Positions 34,652-48,190 of a stretch of 64,000 nt of DNA are shown piece by piece (position 1 is the first letter of the stretch; each line of letters begins with the position of its first letter). This stretch comes from Chamaecrista fasciculata (lineage: Eukaryota; Streptophyta; Magnoliopsida; Fabales; Fabaceae). Position numbers and translations under genes: made by a program. The notes beneath the pieces were generated by a model. That model saw only the letters and a list, made by a program, of their open reading frames with translations. It searched no databases and had not been told where the DNA came from. The stretch covers positions 62,001-126,000 of the forward strand of contig QANZ01021234.1 of the NCBI GenBank assembly GCA_003254925.1, written 5' to 3'.

Positions 34652-35402
34652 TTATTGTTTTACGATGTATTCTCCTTTAATTTAATATTTCTACTAAATT
34701 GTATGAAAAATCCATTGAAAATTTGACATAACACTAACATTTCAAAGTGAAAATTAATTTCTTATATGAACATCTGAAAAATCTTAAACAAACACCTTAT
34801 TGCCAATTTGAGTTCTTTTATTTTAGAAATTAATTTTGGTTACAATATATTGTTGCATACAAATAATGTGTCTATTTGAGAATATGTTTTTTCTTCATCA
34901 ACATAAGCATTTAATCATTGCGTTACATTACTGTCATATTAATTGTAGTTCTTGCTACTCAATTTAATAAAGGGAATGTTGAATGAAACATACAAAATTT
35001 GAATAAAATACTCAAAAGATTATATGTGATCATGTGAACTAAAATCTCTTACTGAAAATTGGGTATCGCCAGTTCTCCTTCATAAATATTATATTTAAAA
35101 TGTTAAATAAATTGTATAATATTTAATATTAAGTATCTTAATTATTTATTTATTTATTTTAGATGAATGTAAAATATCTAAAATGATAGAAAACGTATTA
35201 ATTGGCTAGTGAAAAATATAATAGCTAATAACTCGATTTCTTAAAAACTTCATTTATATTATTTAATTATTGTAAATTATAAAACAAACATATTTTAACT
35301 GTTTTATTCATACAAGTTAATTTATATATAATAAATTTAAGAGATTAAACTGTATTACATGTACAACTTTTAAAGATTACATTGTATAAAGTAAATTTTT
35401 AA
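34652..35402. other. Intergenic, AT-rich, nothing recognised
   Basis: AT-rich spacer between the TIR element and the first of the foldback elements. No gene supported. Confidence 0.4.
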
Positions 35403-35807
35403 AGTCAAAGTGTAAATTTGATTCCATATTTTTTGTTCAGTTCTCTATTTGGTCATGTACATTTTTTTATGGCATTTTTTGTCTCATACTTTTGCAAAAG
35501 GTCCCAATTTGGTCCCACGTCATTTTTGGTCTCATATCTTTTGGTTAAGTTACAGAATTGGTCTTATATCTTTGTAAACAATTGATCATTTTGCAAAGAT
35601 ATGAGCCCACTTCTGCACCTGATCCAAAGATATAGGACCAATTCTGCAATTGACTCAAAGATATAAGACCAAATCTGCAACAAAAAAAGATATGAGACTA
35701 AATTGGGAAATGACCCAAAGATATAAGATAAAAAATATAACAAAAAAAGATATATGACCAAATTGAAAACTGAGCAAAAGATATAGGACCAAATTTACAC
35801 TTTGACT
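35403..35807. mobile_element. Foldback element, AGTCAAAGTG ends, about 405 bp
   Basis: The left end AGTCAAAGTGTAAATTTG is the inverted copy of the right end. The arms are built from repeated TTTGGTC / CATATCTTT modules. It has the same end type as the elements at 36520 and 51125. It is non-coding. The flanks do not give a clean duplication. Confidence 0.65.
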
Positions 35808-35958
35808 AGTTTTTATTAATTAAGTGATCAATCTGTATCTTTTTAAGTATTAAATAAAAGATTAAAATATATAATATACTTTTTAAAAGATTTAAGTAGT
35901 ATATTCTTGAATATTTTAATTTTTTTAGAAATTAGGTTATCAAAACTAGTTATTTTTT

Positions 35959-36290
35959 GGGTAAATTTCACTTTGGTACCTTGTTTTATAGACCAATTCT
36001 ACTTTGGTACCATGTTCTTTCAAAAGTGACACTTTGGTACCCTGTTCTTTCAGAAGTGACATTTTGGTACTCTGTTCTTTAGACCAAGTGACACTTTGGT
36101 ACCCTAAAAAAGATAGAATAGGTTAACAAATAGTGAAAGAACAGGGTATCAAAGTGTCACTTAGTCCAAAAAACAGGGTACCAAAATGTCACTTTTGAAA
36201 TAACAGGGTACCAAAATGATATTTTTGAAAAAACAGGGTACCAAAGTGGAATTGGTCCATAAAACAGGGTACTAAAGTGGAATTTACCCT
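35959..36290. mobile_element. Foldback element, GGGTAAATT ends, about 331 bp
   Basis: The left arm starts GGGTAAATTTCACTTTGGTA and the right arm is its inverted copy, ending TTTACCC at about 36289. The arms consist of repeated ACTTTGGTACC modules. The flanks TATTTTTT repeat on both sides (8-9 bases, low complexity), compatible with a Mutator-type duplication. It belongs to the same end family as the element at 53028. Confidence 0.75.
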
Positions 36291-36519
36291 ATTTTTTTTT
36301 TAATATTATCTATATTTTATCTATTTAATATTTAAAGTAAAATTGTGATGTCATTGGAATTTCACCACTTGGGTAGCCTAAAACAGAGGGTACACTGTAG
36401 AGTGCAGAGCTTGTATGGTGTGTGCAGCAATAACAGTCTTGCCCACAGCCCACTGTCTCAATTTCAGAGTTGCGAGCAATAATTTCTCAATCATTCAGGG
36501 CCCAAAAAAGTGAAGCCGA

Positions 36520-36915
36520 AGTGCAAATTTGGTCTCAAATTTTTTGATGAGTTCCTAATTTGGTTCTTATATGTTTTTTTTTTGGTCCCATATTATTTTT
36601 GATCTCTTATCTTTTGATTAAGTTGCAGAATTGGTCTCATATCTTTTCAAAAATATAAACCGTTAATTGATCTTTTTACAAAGATATGCGACCACTTCTG
36701 CATTTGACCCAAAGATATAAGACTAATTCTGTAATTGACTCATAGATATGACACCAAATCTGCAACAAAAAACATATGGGACTAAATTTATAGTTTGACA
36801 AAAAATAAAAAATCTCAGTCATTGGACGCAAAAGATATGGGACTAAATATAAGACTAAATTGAAAATTGAGCAAAAGATATGGGACTAAATTTATAGTTT
36901 GACAAAAAATAAAAA
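36520..36915. mobile_element. Foldback element with an internal 104-bp duplication
   Basis: The left end GTGCAAATTTGGTCTC and the right end GGGACTAAATTTATAG are inverted copies of each other, as in the element at 51125. A segment beginning GGGACTAAATTTATAG near 36778 is repeated 104 bases downstream, including flanking sequence (CTCAGTCATTGGACGC), so the right end and its flank were duplicated after insertion. Confidence 0.6.
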
Positions 36916-37057
36916 ATCTCAGTCATTGGACGCAAACAGTCAAACGGCCATTTCTATGCATGTTTGGGACTTTTTCTTATCCCACATCCACGTAGTAAGA
37001 GTGTAAAGAAAAACATGATTCAAACTCAGTTTGGTCGTTAATATTTATCTTAAATCA

Positions 37058-38495
37058 GGCCTAGTTCGTTTACACTCTGATTATAATATGTTCTGATTAT
37101 AATCATAATAAGCGTGTTTGTTTGTGTTTTTTTTCTAATCAAATTATAATCTTGATTTTTTTTAATCAAACACACTTTATTACACTTATATTCCTATATA
37201 TATACATATAATTACCTATACTCTAATGCAATTAATCACCCATCACAAGGACAAAATGGTCATTTACCTCAATATTGGGCTAGTTTATAAATATTCATTC
37301 TTATGGTGGACTTAATTATTATTTTACCAAACAAATTACGGAGTGAAATTGATATTTTAGCCATTGTTATCTTCCTTATCTCTCTGATTTTTTCTCATTT
37401 GTTCACGAGCATCTCCCTCTCCAATAGCATGTGAATAGCAAACAAACACTGTTCAACGATGAAAATAGTAATTTTTCACTATTCAACGTTCAAAACAAAT
37501 TTTAAAAAATAGTCAAATATCACAAACCCACTTTTAACTTGTTTTCTTTTTCTTTAAAAATTGCTCCCTCCCTCCTCCATATATCATACTGTTTCCATGG
37601 CGGTGCCGGCGTAGGTACAAATGTCAATTAATACAAATCCAAACAACAAATAACACCAACAACCATGTAATTTAAAAAATAAAGAAAAGGTCATAGGCGG
37701 TGGGATCCAGGGGAAATCAGATCCGTCAACAGTCGATCTTGCTCAGTCGTCGGAATTGTCACCACCGAAGATGGAGACGCGATTGTAGAGAAGTAAGAGG
37801 AGGAGGATGAGGAAGTCGGTGACCCGGTGGATGGAATCGGGTTAACCAGCGGAGAAAATGGAGAGGATGAAGGAGCCGCGTTCGAAGGATAGAAACTGAA
37901 TGGTGAGGAGAAGGATAATGGGAAGGAGGAGAGATGAGAGAGAGAATGGATTATGGCAGATTGTATAATTATTTCGGGTCTGGATGCATTTTTCTTTTCT
38001 CTTTCATCTTGTGTCAAACGGTGGACCATTTTATCTTTGGGTCGACCAAATGTCAGTGCTTGGGTGAGAGAAATTAATACAATTTGGTCCCTTTGGTCTA
38101 CCATTTTGTAGGCAAAATGAGTTTGGTCGACCAAACAAAATAATCACCTCAAAAGTTACTTATGATTATAATCAGATTTTCACGTTTTTCGAGGTAAACA
38201 GTGACATAATCTGATTTTTTCATAATCAACAATCACATCCAAACACACTTTGATTTTTTTAAAATCACATCTTACTTTTTCTAACTTTTTTCTTTCATTT
38301 CTACCCCTATACAATTTATCAATTCCCTTACCCTTCTATCTACCAACCACAATCATTACATACCCATTTCAATAATTTCACACCAAATAATCAACTTTCA
38401 TACAAACACCCATACACAAATAATCAACTTTGATTATAAGAATACTACGATTATAATCAACTTTAATTATAATCAAAGCGCAAACGAACTGAGCC
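37058..38495. mobile_element. TIR element of 1.44 kb with 3-bp TCA duplication
   Basis: The left end is GGCCTAGTTCGTTTACAC and the right end read on the minus strand is GGCTCAGTTCGTTTGCGC. Both sides are followed by many GATTATAATC motifs. TCA flanks it on each side, a 3-bp target-site duplication as made by PIF/Harbinger-type elements. A 147-codon frame at 37691-38134 (minus strand) is serine-rich and has no transposase motif. The element would be non-autonomous. Confidence 0.65.
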
Positions 38496-38920
38496 TCAAA
38501 CAAAGAAAAGAAATGATCAAGAATAACTTATAATTTAATTTTGTCCATTTCAAATTAAACTTAATAAGAGAGTAATGACTAATTTTATAAAGTAATTAAG
38601 CAACTTATTTTTGTGTTTGATTTTAAGATTAATTTGATATTATTTGTCGCTCATATTGACTAGTGAAAGAATTCATAAAAAATAACACGTAACTTTGAAA
38701 TTTTTTAAAGCAAGAAAAATGCACATTCAACAGTTTAAGACTAAAAAAGAATTGTTGAAAATTGTTAAAGACTAAAATAGAACAAAAAAAATATTAGGAA
38801 CTAAAATAAAATTTAAAATCAATATTATAAGGACCAAAAATGAAGTTTTGACCTAAAAACCATCAAAATCAAGATTTATAAACAATATTTTAAAAATAAA
38901 ACATGTTATTAATTAAACCA
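38496..38920. other. Intergenic, nothing recognised
   Basis: AT-rich spacer between the TIR element and the solo LTR. Confidence 0.4.
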
Positions 38921-40965
38921 TGTAACATCTTAATCGGAAATAGAGCATGACATACCATAATTAAACATAAAAAACGTATTACAGGCCCTGAGTTGTAACA
39001 AGTAACTAAGAAAACCAAGGTTGGAAACATGATAGGTCTCAAGTCTGCCTAACAGAATAATTATCTAGAGGCTCCGGCTCCGCTACAACAACAAAATACA
39101 AGAGGCTCTACCTCCCCAAAAGCCACACAGGGCCTAGCACATAAAACATAAACAACACACAAACAAAGTTTACATTTAAATACAGACCCAATCAAGTAGT
39201 ATGGTGAGGGTCTCCTGTAGGTGGATTACCACCACAACTTGAGCAAACACCAGCTTGTTCCTGCACAAAAAGTTCTGAAATGGTGAAAGGGAGTGAGAAT
39301 AACATTCTCAGTAGGGTTATCAAACTTTCTATTTAATTAATAACAATCCTCGCACAAACACAGATTTCAACAATACTTATCAAGTATGAGATTAGGCATA
39401 TGTAAAGTACCAACTATAAACAGTTATCATGTTTTCCACAATGCAACAATATATAATCACAATTTATAACCATAACCAGCTGTGACCGCGCGTCACCCGA
39501 CACCCGTGATACCCTAAGGTATGGCCGGTTCACAATCAAGTAGTGTCATGATCAAACATCGGTCACCATGACCTAGGCTTCCGGAACGTCTCCCGGTGTG
39601 CGCACAAACCAAATAGTCTGTCACCTGAGGAATCCACCTCAAGCCAACCACGGAATCCACCGTGTCCATTACCCGCGGAACCAATCAACACGGGGAGTGT
39701 TCCTACCCCCAAGCAATCATGGCAATTTATACACATTTATAATATTCAAGTCTCATCTATCATTTCACACTCAAGTTTTCAAGTACACTATCTAGCTTGT
39801 TCATTTTCATCTTACCATTAATTAGTGGCCTTTTAGTTTAATATTTACATCACTTAAATTTACTAAAAATCATCCAATATTAATTCAAGTTCATAAAATA
39901 CATTCTTAACTTCAAGAATACAACTTTCAGCAACATTTAGAACTACTAAAAACTCCAAAAACAGTTTCACTTTCATGGAAAAAGAATAATGGACCAAACT
40001 GAATTTTTCTCCAAAATTCTAGACTTTTGCACAGAATTTTGCAGAAAAATTCTGCAAAACAGAGCAACCAAAATTCATCCAAAAGAACTCCATTTCAGCT
40101 TACAAACAAGTTTTTCAAAGCATTTTGTGAGTTCCTACAACATGCAAGTTACATAAGTTGGGTTTTCATTAAAAATACAAGATTTACAACTCAAACACAA
40201 GAACTTATAGGGACAATTCGCTATCACACTCATCACCATAATCTAAACTTGATTCTACGCATTCAAGCTAAGTTCCAATTCAGAAAAAAAAAAAAAAAAA
40301 TACACATCTCAACCCTAATTCATCAAAACCTAACAAGAAATTAAGAGAAATGGGGTTTGTGATGAGGAAAGAAAGTTAGGAACCCTACCTTTGGGAGGGT
40401 TTTGGTCCTCCAATGCAAGATTCACACCCAAAACTGCAAGATTTCAAGCTTCTATTTCACTTCCGCTCTCTCCTAAATCGCCGCTTTGCTCGCACCAACT
40501 TCTTCCTTCTTTCTCAATTTCGTTTGCTGCGTGAACTGTCCGCTTCCTGCCCAATATTTGGGATTTTAATCAACTTTAGGGTAAAACTATACTTCTGCCC
40601 CCCAAACTTTCTAATTTCTAGGCTCCTACCCCCTTTGTTCTTTGAAACATCACATTAAGACCCTTAAAAACTCAACTCCTCCACCATTGTATTCCTCATT
40701 TTGTCTACAACACTCCCATACCTTTGTTTCATTCTCATAATTATTTTTAACGTAACTTACGAACACTTCTTTCACTTCTTTACTTTTCAATTTAGTCCCT
40801 GGCAGATTCTCTTTCATACTTTTACCTCTTTTTCCACCTATTTTACCATTCATTAGTTATATCCTTCCAAAGTCTCCTTGTAAATTATACTTCCATAATT
40901 ATTTTATGCCTCTCAAACTCTATTATCTATCAAAAAGGTCCTTCTTCAACAATTGGGGTGTTACA
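38921..40965 (-). mobile_element. Solo LTR fossil, probably Ty3/gypsy, 2,045 bp
   Basis: Read on the minus strand the unit starts TGTAACACCCC and ends TGTTACA, the TG...CA ends of an LTR. It is flanked on both sides by AACCA, a 5-bp target-site duplication (38916-38920 and 40966-40970). No internal coding region is present between the flanks, so it is a single LTR left by recombination. The TGTAACACCCC start is common in plant Ty3/gypsy LTRs, hence the family guess. The intact flanking repeat suggests moderate age. Confidence 0.8.
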
Positions 40966-43406
40966 AACCATATAAATCATTACATAATGACTTGGGACTT
41001 ATGTGAGACATTGCATTCTATTTTGTTTTATTTGTAAATTATGTTGACATACGAAATTATTTAAATAAATATATAATAATCTCGGTAAGTATAGACAATA
41101 TTATAAATATTTTATCTTATATTATTTATTATTAAAAATTTATTTCAATAAGTTTATTTAGATAATTATAATATATATATATAATAGTATAAAGTTCTTA
41201 GGAAGTAAAAACTATATGCAAACTTCATGTTGACCACCATTTATAACAACAACATTTAATAAAACTTCATCAACACTGACCAAAAATAATAATAATAATA
41301 ATAATAATAAAACTTCATCAACACAAAGTTGAACACAAACTCCAATAACTCTTTCAACAATATATTTTATTTTATTTTTATCTTTATACAATTTTAAAAT
41401 ATTTATACTATTATCCGTATTTATCATTATCATTATGCATTATTTAAATAATTTCATATCTCAACTTTATTTACAAAAATCATTAGGTAAGAGCAATCCC
41501 AAACAAGCCCCAAATTGTAATGACAATTTAGGCAAGTATATATGGTATTTGATAAACTAAAATCTATGAAAGGCTCTTACTCTAACTCAAGAGATGGGCT
41601 GTGAAGAGCAAACTATCGAAGAATACTTGTTGGAGCTTCATAGGAGAACCCTATGAAGATCATTCCAACGCTCAAGTTAGACAGTGATCTAAAGTGAAAG
41701 CAGTAGAGTAATAAGTCAGAAGAGAAGCTAACATTATTGATGGATGATCTAGGGATATTTATAGTGCAGAGCCAATTGGAACCGAGCAAAATGAAGTGGG
41801 AGCATGTCCTCGAGGATTCAAGAAAGTGGGGCTCCGAGAATCCTGGAGCGTGGCGCTAATGGGATAATCGTGGGTTTGAAAGCTTCAACACTCGCACCGG
41901 AAGAGGGGAGTCTCGCTTGGTCTTAATTCCTGATCATGTTAAATTGGTTTTAGCTATGATTTATTTAGGTCAATTTTCTAATTTCTCTCACTCGATAAAA
42001 ATATAATAAATGTTTTTCTCTCATTTGAGCAAACTTTCAAGTTCATTTCAATTCTATCCCTTTAGCCATCCCCAATTATCTTCTTCTCTTAATCTTGTGT
42101 TGTACTCTCATATGTGAATGCACTAGTTCTTTGTTTAGTGTTGCTAAATCATAAACTAATGCATTTGCATTTGTCTTTCCCCTTGACATGAGCCATTGTG
42201 GGAACTCCTTACAAGCTCCTTGGAGAAGACTTGGGAAGAAATGGAGATCAAATTGGAGGATTGTTCTTGGGTGATTTCATACCTTTCTTAATATTTTGTT
42301 GGATTGTGTTTGTGAATTGAATAATACGGTTACGTACTTCCACACTAGCACACACTCATCTTCCATGTGTACAATATCTTACATTTTTCACTTATATTTA
42401 TTCACAAAACCTCTTCCAAGTAAGACTAAAATGTCTACTTAGGCATTTGTAAGTCAGAATGTGACTAATTGTCTTGTCTGACTCGTCTCTTTTCTCTTTT
42501 CCTTTGTTCATTTTAAATAAAAGGTTTTTTTGTGATATTTTTAAAAAATCCAAAAAAAATATAAAAAAATCACAAACATGAGAGAGGAAAAGAGATAAAG
42601 CTAAAAAGATTTTTGCAATTAAAATCAACATCACAAAATTGTCAACTTGATTTAATTGCACTTATCTTTTGAGTCAAAATCTTGTCTTTCTTCACAAAAA
42701 TTAAAGGACATCAACCAAGTGACATAGTATTTTTTATCCAAACTACGTGGGCTTTGATTTCCTAAGTCAAGTCTAATTCTATAAATATTTGTTTTTGGTG
42801 TCCCTTTTGTTTTCTTATTTTTCCTTTGGGTGTTTTTCTCTTTTTCCGTTTTATCTAGTTTATTTTATTTTTATATAGGATGATTAATTATAAACTCTAA
42901 GGCCATTTAATTGTTGTATGATTTTTTTTGGGTAACCATCTATTTGGATGAGTATCATGGGGTGCCTAACACCTTCGCCCCATGATTCAAAGGACTCCCG
43001 CACTTATCTTTGGTTCGAGACTAGTTTTCAAATTAATCTTTATCCACCGCTTTTACAAAATATTTTCATGAATTTAGTTTTTCAATTTTTTCTTAAATTT
43101 TTAGTGGCGACTCCTTTTCAAAGTCATAAACGACATTTCTTTGAAATGTGAGGCATAACACAAACAACAAATAAACTATTGAATTAAGAAAATTTTTACA
43201 TAGTGAAACTTTCTTCTTCTTCTTCTTTTTTTGGCCAATGATTTATTAATCGCTTAGAATAATCTATTAATCACCAATAGTACATTTAAAGTATGCTTTT
43301 TTGAACTATTAAACATGAGTTCAAATAGAAGGAGAGTTCTAAGTAGCTGGCTTACTAAAAAGCCAAGTAGAAGCCCCACATAGCTACTCCTTGATTAAAG
43401 AAATAG
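40966..43406. other. Intergenic with a possible LTR-type fossil fragment
   Basis: No host gene is supported. An AAT microsatellite lies at 41287-41310. The part from about 42930 to 43160 contains phrases such as GGGTGCCTAACACCTTC and TAGTGGCGACTCC that are typical of the LTR/leader region of plant Tat/Ogre-like LTR retrotransposons, so it is probably a fragment of one. Neither end could be fixed. Confidence 0.35.
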
Positions 43407-45675
43407 TTACAACACTTTATTACAGGTAACAAGCATGAAATGTATAAGAAACTTATATATTTTCCCCTTAGCAGATTTTAAAAAGAATTCAACTTCAAAA
43501 AATCGGCCGAAGGATTTTTCGAGGCAAACAGAGATGTAATAAAACCAAACTCTTCGCCAATGAGGGTTGATCCAAAGGATTGTGACCAACGTTGTGAGTA
43601 CCATAACATAGGATACACCAAAACTCCAATAAAATAAGATAGGATCAATGACTAATTCACTTCCTTCTATGTTGTCCAATGGAGTCTGCAATGTTGGTGT
43701 TGTTGCTATGTGTTTGTTACTATTGCTCCAAGACAAGTATTTGTTTCCTTCATAGTTTCTATCATCGAAGTTTGCGAATTGTCCTTGATCAGGTGCTTTA
43801 CCTGATAAATTGTTGTAGCACACATAAAAGGAAGATAAGTAGTTTAAGTCCTGCAACTGAGGTGGGATTTCGCCTTCCAAGTTGTTGTAAGAGAGGTCTA
43901 AGCTCTCAATCTCTTTCAAATTGTGGAAGCTTTCTGGAATAGTTCCATTGAGGTGGTTGTGAGATAAGTTGAGAGCATGAAGTGCCTGTAAATTTCTCAT
44001 CTGATATGGAATTCCTCCTGTTAATTGGTTGGATGACAAGTCTAACCCTGACATGTTTTCAAGTACCAGACCTTTGTATGAGTAGGATAAACTTTTTGTC
44101 ACAAATTGCACCTCGTAGTCACCATATGAATGGCCATAGAAAATTTCTCTTTCATTCAACCAAAAGTGGGGATAAAAGTATTTAGCATCTACTTCATAGT
44201 TGTCTTCATAGGCTCCTCCTATGGAGAGTGAATAATTGCCGAAGGACATGTTGTCAAAGCATAAAGGTATGGATCCAGTGAGATGATTATATGAAAGATC
44301 CAAAAAATTGATATATTTCAATTGTCATATTTGACTGGGAAGATGGCCCTCCAACTCATTATTTGCTAATAATAGAACTCCCAAATCTGAAACTTCATAG
44401 AAACTCTTTGGAATACTTCCAGAAATTTTGTTGTCACTCACATCAACAACTAACAATAACGAGGCCGGTATTTCAGGTAAGGTACTTGTAAGAATATTTC
44501 CTCGCAAAAAAAATGTATCTTGATGAATTGAACAAGCAAGGAGGTATTGCATTGGAGAATCTGTTGTAAGATAGATCTAAGAATATTATGTCATTTTTGC
44601 AAAGCTGTTGCTTGATACACTTAAGATGCCAATAGGTGATTGGACAATCCAATTGGGAAGCATGCCAGATAAATTTTTGTAGGAAATGTCCAGTATACTT
44701 AAATCTCTTAATATAAATCCATCTTCAAGTGTTCCATTGAACTTATTATTATCTGCAATCAAAACACTTAGAGATGCCAAGTTCGTAGGAGCAGAGAATA
44801 TATTCCCCTGCAAGCTATTATTTGACATTCTCAAAACTTGTAATGAAACACATCCAAGAAGAAATTGTTTTGGTATAGTGCCAAACAAGTAATTATCAGA
44901 CAAATCCAAAATCTTCAAGTTTGACATCTCTCCAATAGAAGCAGGAATCTCACCATCAAACATATTGTTTGAGATATCAAAGTATTCTAGATGTGGAAGG
45001 AAGTATCCTATGTTGACAGGGAGTGTTCCTTGAAACTTGTTATTTGATACTTTCAAATGTTGTAAATGGTCCAATGTATGGTTTAGATTAGATGGTAAGA
45101 GAAAACCAGTAAAAGAATTACCATCTAGAAAGACACTTCTCAATTTGGAGTTGTTGGTAAGTAACCAATTGGTAAACATACCAACAATGTTATTGTTTGT
45201 GAGGTCAATGTATTTCAGACGTTGTTTGTAAAAAAGGAAAGAAGGAAAAGTTATGGTGGGTAAATTCACCTGAAAATAAGACACTCGTAGATATTCCAAT
45301 TGAAATGAAGGTATCCAAGGGGGATTTTCAGTTTCAACTTGAAATATTTTGGTATTGTAATTATCTCCAATTGATAATATCTTGAGCTTTGAATGGTTAG
45401 TCAAGATGCTAAATGAGAATGAGCCCTCAAAGTTGTTAGATGACAAGGAAAGATACTCCAAAGATATTAGGGGAGTCATGAAAGATTCAGGAATGGTTCC
45501 ACTTAAATAATTATGTGAGAGATCAAGGGCTTGAAGTGAGGTCAAATTGTCGGGACATGTATCCAAGGTCCCTGTGAAGTAATTATTTGAGAGATCTAGC
45601 TCTTGAAGTTGCATCATTTTGCATAGACCTATGTAAAAGAAAGCAAAAATCAAACAATTATAATATTTAATTAAA

Positions 45676-46612
45676 GGGTAAAATACAGGAAAGGTACCTG
45701 TGGTTTGGCCTAATCTCACTTTTATGACGTGTGGTTTCAAAAGTTGCACATTAGGTACCTTTGTGTTTCGCCGTTAAACAGAAGCAGTACTTGTGTAATT
45801 TTCCGTTAAATTTTTTACGGAAAAAGCACTTTTAGTCCATTTTATACACTTTTAGTCCTTTCAATGTGGCATCAAATCTTTTAGACACTTTTAGTCCACT
45901 TTAGACAGTTTTGTGCATCACAGTTTGGTCATTTTCATGTTGTCAAAACAAAGAACCAATCTTCATAGTCCGTTTTATACACTTTTAGTACAGTTTAGAA
46001 AGTTTTGTGTTTTTTTTGTCAACTACAACCAATCTCCATTTTTTGTGCTTGTTCACAACTCTTCCATGTTGGAATTTTTGTGTGGATTAGTATTAATCTA
46101 TTGTAAGATTAATATTTGTGTTTATTTAATCAGTATTATGATAGATTAATTACTTAATTAGTAAACACAAATATTAATCTTACAATAGATTAATGCTAAT
46201 CCACACAAAAATTCCAACGGGGAAGAGTTGTGAACAAGCACCAAAAATGGAGATTGGTTGTAGTTGACAAAGAAAAACACAAAACTGTCTAAACTGGACT
46301 AAAAGTGTATAAAATGTACTATGAAGATTGGTTCTTTGTTTTGACAACATGAAAATGACCAAACTGTGATGCACAAAACTGTCTAAAATGGACTAAAAGT
46401 GTCTAAAAGATTTTATGCCACATAGAAATGACTAAAAGTGTATAAAATGGACTAAAAGTGCTTTTTCCGTCAAAAATTTAACGGAAAATTACACAAGTGT
46501 TGCTTCAGTTTAACGGCCAAACACACACGTACCTAATGTGCAACTTTTGAAACCACACGTCATAAAAGTGAGATTAGGCCAAACCATAGGTACCTTTTCC
46601 TGTATTTTACCC
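45676..46612. mobile_element. Mutator-like foldback element, 937 bp
   Basis: Two arms of roughly 440 bases are inverted copies. The left begins GGGTAAAATACAGGAAAGG and the right ends with its complement. The centre (46110-46150) is a short loop. The flanks TTAATTAAA and ATAATTAAA agree at 8 of 9 positions, a Mutator-length target-site duplication. The same 50-odd-codon reading appears on both strands (45913 and 46374), which is a by-product of the palindrome. It lies in the RLP intron, 48 bases from the last exon. Confidence 0.85.
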
Positions 46613-47066
46613 ATAATTAAAATTTAGAAGAACTTTCCTGAACTTTAACTTTTAAATTGAGAAAGATTAAAATTTTGACAACTACGTCTTTTATTTTTAA
46701 CAATAATTAATTTCATTTAAAATATAAATATCTTTTCTTTTTAAAAGAAGTAAATGGTCCAATGCTGTAAAAGAAGTAAAAACAATTACAATTACTTCTT
46801 TTAATTTCATTTAAAAAATAAATATCTTTTCTATTTTTTTACTTCTTTTAATTTTAATAATAATTAATTTTAAGTTTTGGTCAAAGTTAATTGTAATAAT
46901 AATTATAAAGTTTAGAAGAATTTTTTAAAAAAAAAGAAAATTATCAAAAAAAATCTTTTGCACAAAAATAAAGATTTGTAGAGAATTTATAGTCACTTTT
47001 TTTTATGTGTAATAAATTTTCTGAATATTGACTAATGTTTAAAGTGATTTTTGTACATTTTGAATT

Positions 47067-47540
47067 GACAAAAAGTATCATCGGTGCTCTCACATAAGTC
47101 TTAGTTGTTCCCTGAAATTTTTGTTGTTGTCAATTATATCTTTAAAGTTTCACTGTATTTAATATTTTAATTATATAATTTGAATTTGAATGTCTCAATT
47201 ATATCCTAAGACATAACACTATCTAAATCGTTAATGGACAATAGTGACGTGTCAAGTGACTTTTTTTTATTTCTTATTTATTTTGGTATCAATTGTACCC
47301 CCAAAGTTTCACATTCTTTCATTTGTACCCCAAAATTTTAACATTTTGTCTCAATTCCCAAAAAATGTTGATGTTAGCGCACGACCTTAGCATTTTTCAT
47401 TAACAATTTAGACGACATTAAACCTTAAGGTACAATTAAAGAAAATGCAAAACTTTAGAGATATAATAGATAACAAAAACAATTTAGGGATACAATTGAG
47501 ACTACCTCATAGTTTGGAGGCACCAAAGATACTTTTGCCT
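47067..47540. mobile_element. Foldback element, about 470 bp
   Basis: The left side (AAAAGTATCATCGGTGCTC) and the complement of the right side (AAAAGTATCTTTGGTGCCTC) match. The arms carry repeated ATTATATCTNTAAAGTTT-like modules. Divergence between the arms is higher than in the neighbouring elements, so it is probably older. Limits are approximate. Confidence 0.6.
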
Positions 47541-47559
47541 TTTGTATTTGACATACTTT

Positions 47560-48190
47560 TGAGTGTAGTTAAGGCTAGGTAGGCTTGGCAAAAATGAACT
47601 AAAATCACTAACCCAGCCCAACCCAACTGCATTTTGACACAACCATTACCCACCCAATGGATCAGGATGGGTTGGGTACAAATTTGAACTATCACATTTT
47701 GAGTTGGGCTAGATTTTGAACTGCATTTTTGATAGTTCAAATTTTTGAGTTGAACTATCAAAAATGCAGTCAAAATACAAAGACTTGAAAGTTCACATTT
47801 TGAGTTGAACTCTCCCTAGAAGACATTTTGATAGTTCAAAATACATTCTATAATTTTGGGCTAGATTTTGAACTGCATTTTTGATAGTTCAAATCCCCAC
47901 TCAAAATACAAAGACTTGAAAGTTCACATTTTGAGTTGGGTATCTAGCCCAACTCAAAAATGCAGTTCAAGAACTTCTGGGGATTTGAACTATCAAAAAT
48001 GCCCACCTTTGTATTTTGAACTATCAAGAACTTCTGGGGATTTGAACTATCAAAAATGCAATTCAAGAACATGCAATTCAAAAATGCAGTCACCTTTGTA
48101 TTTTGTCGTAGATCTCCCAACAATTACACCTAAGCAACATACAAGGCTTTCAACATTTTGAGTTGGGCTAGATACCCAACAACAAATAAT
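47560..48190. repeat. Mosaic of shuffled direct and inverted short repeats
   Basis: A few short modules, GATTTGAACTATCAAAAATG, TTGAACTGCATTTTTGATAG, CATTTTGAGTTGGGCTAGAT and AATACAAAGACTTGAAAGTT, recur in both orientations and in changing order. Some copies are identical over more than 30 bases. It is not a simple tandem array or a clean inverted repeat. Confidence 0.7.

Noticed and set aside
37691-38134. 147-codon serine-rich frame on the minus strand
   Set aside because: Low-complexity composition inside a TIR element; no transposase or host domain recognised.
45913-46374. Two matching small reading frames on opposite strands
   Set aside because: They are the same arm of a palindrome read twice; repeat modules, not a protein.
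47560-48190. CRISPR-like array
   Set aside because: The repeats vary in order and orientation and have no constant spacer length; the DNA is plant nuclear.
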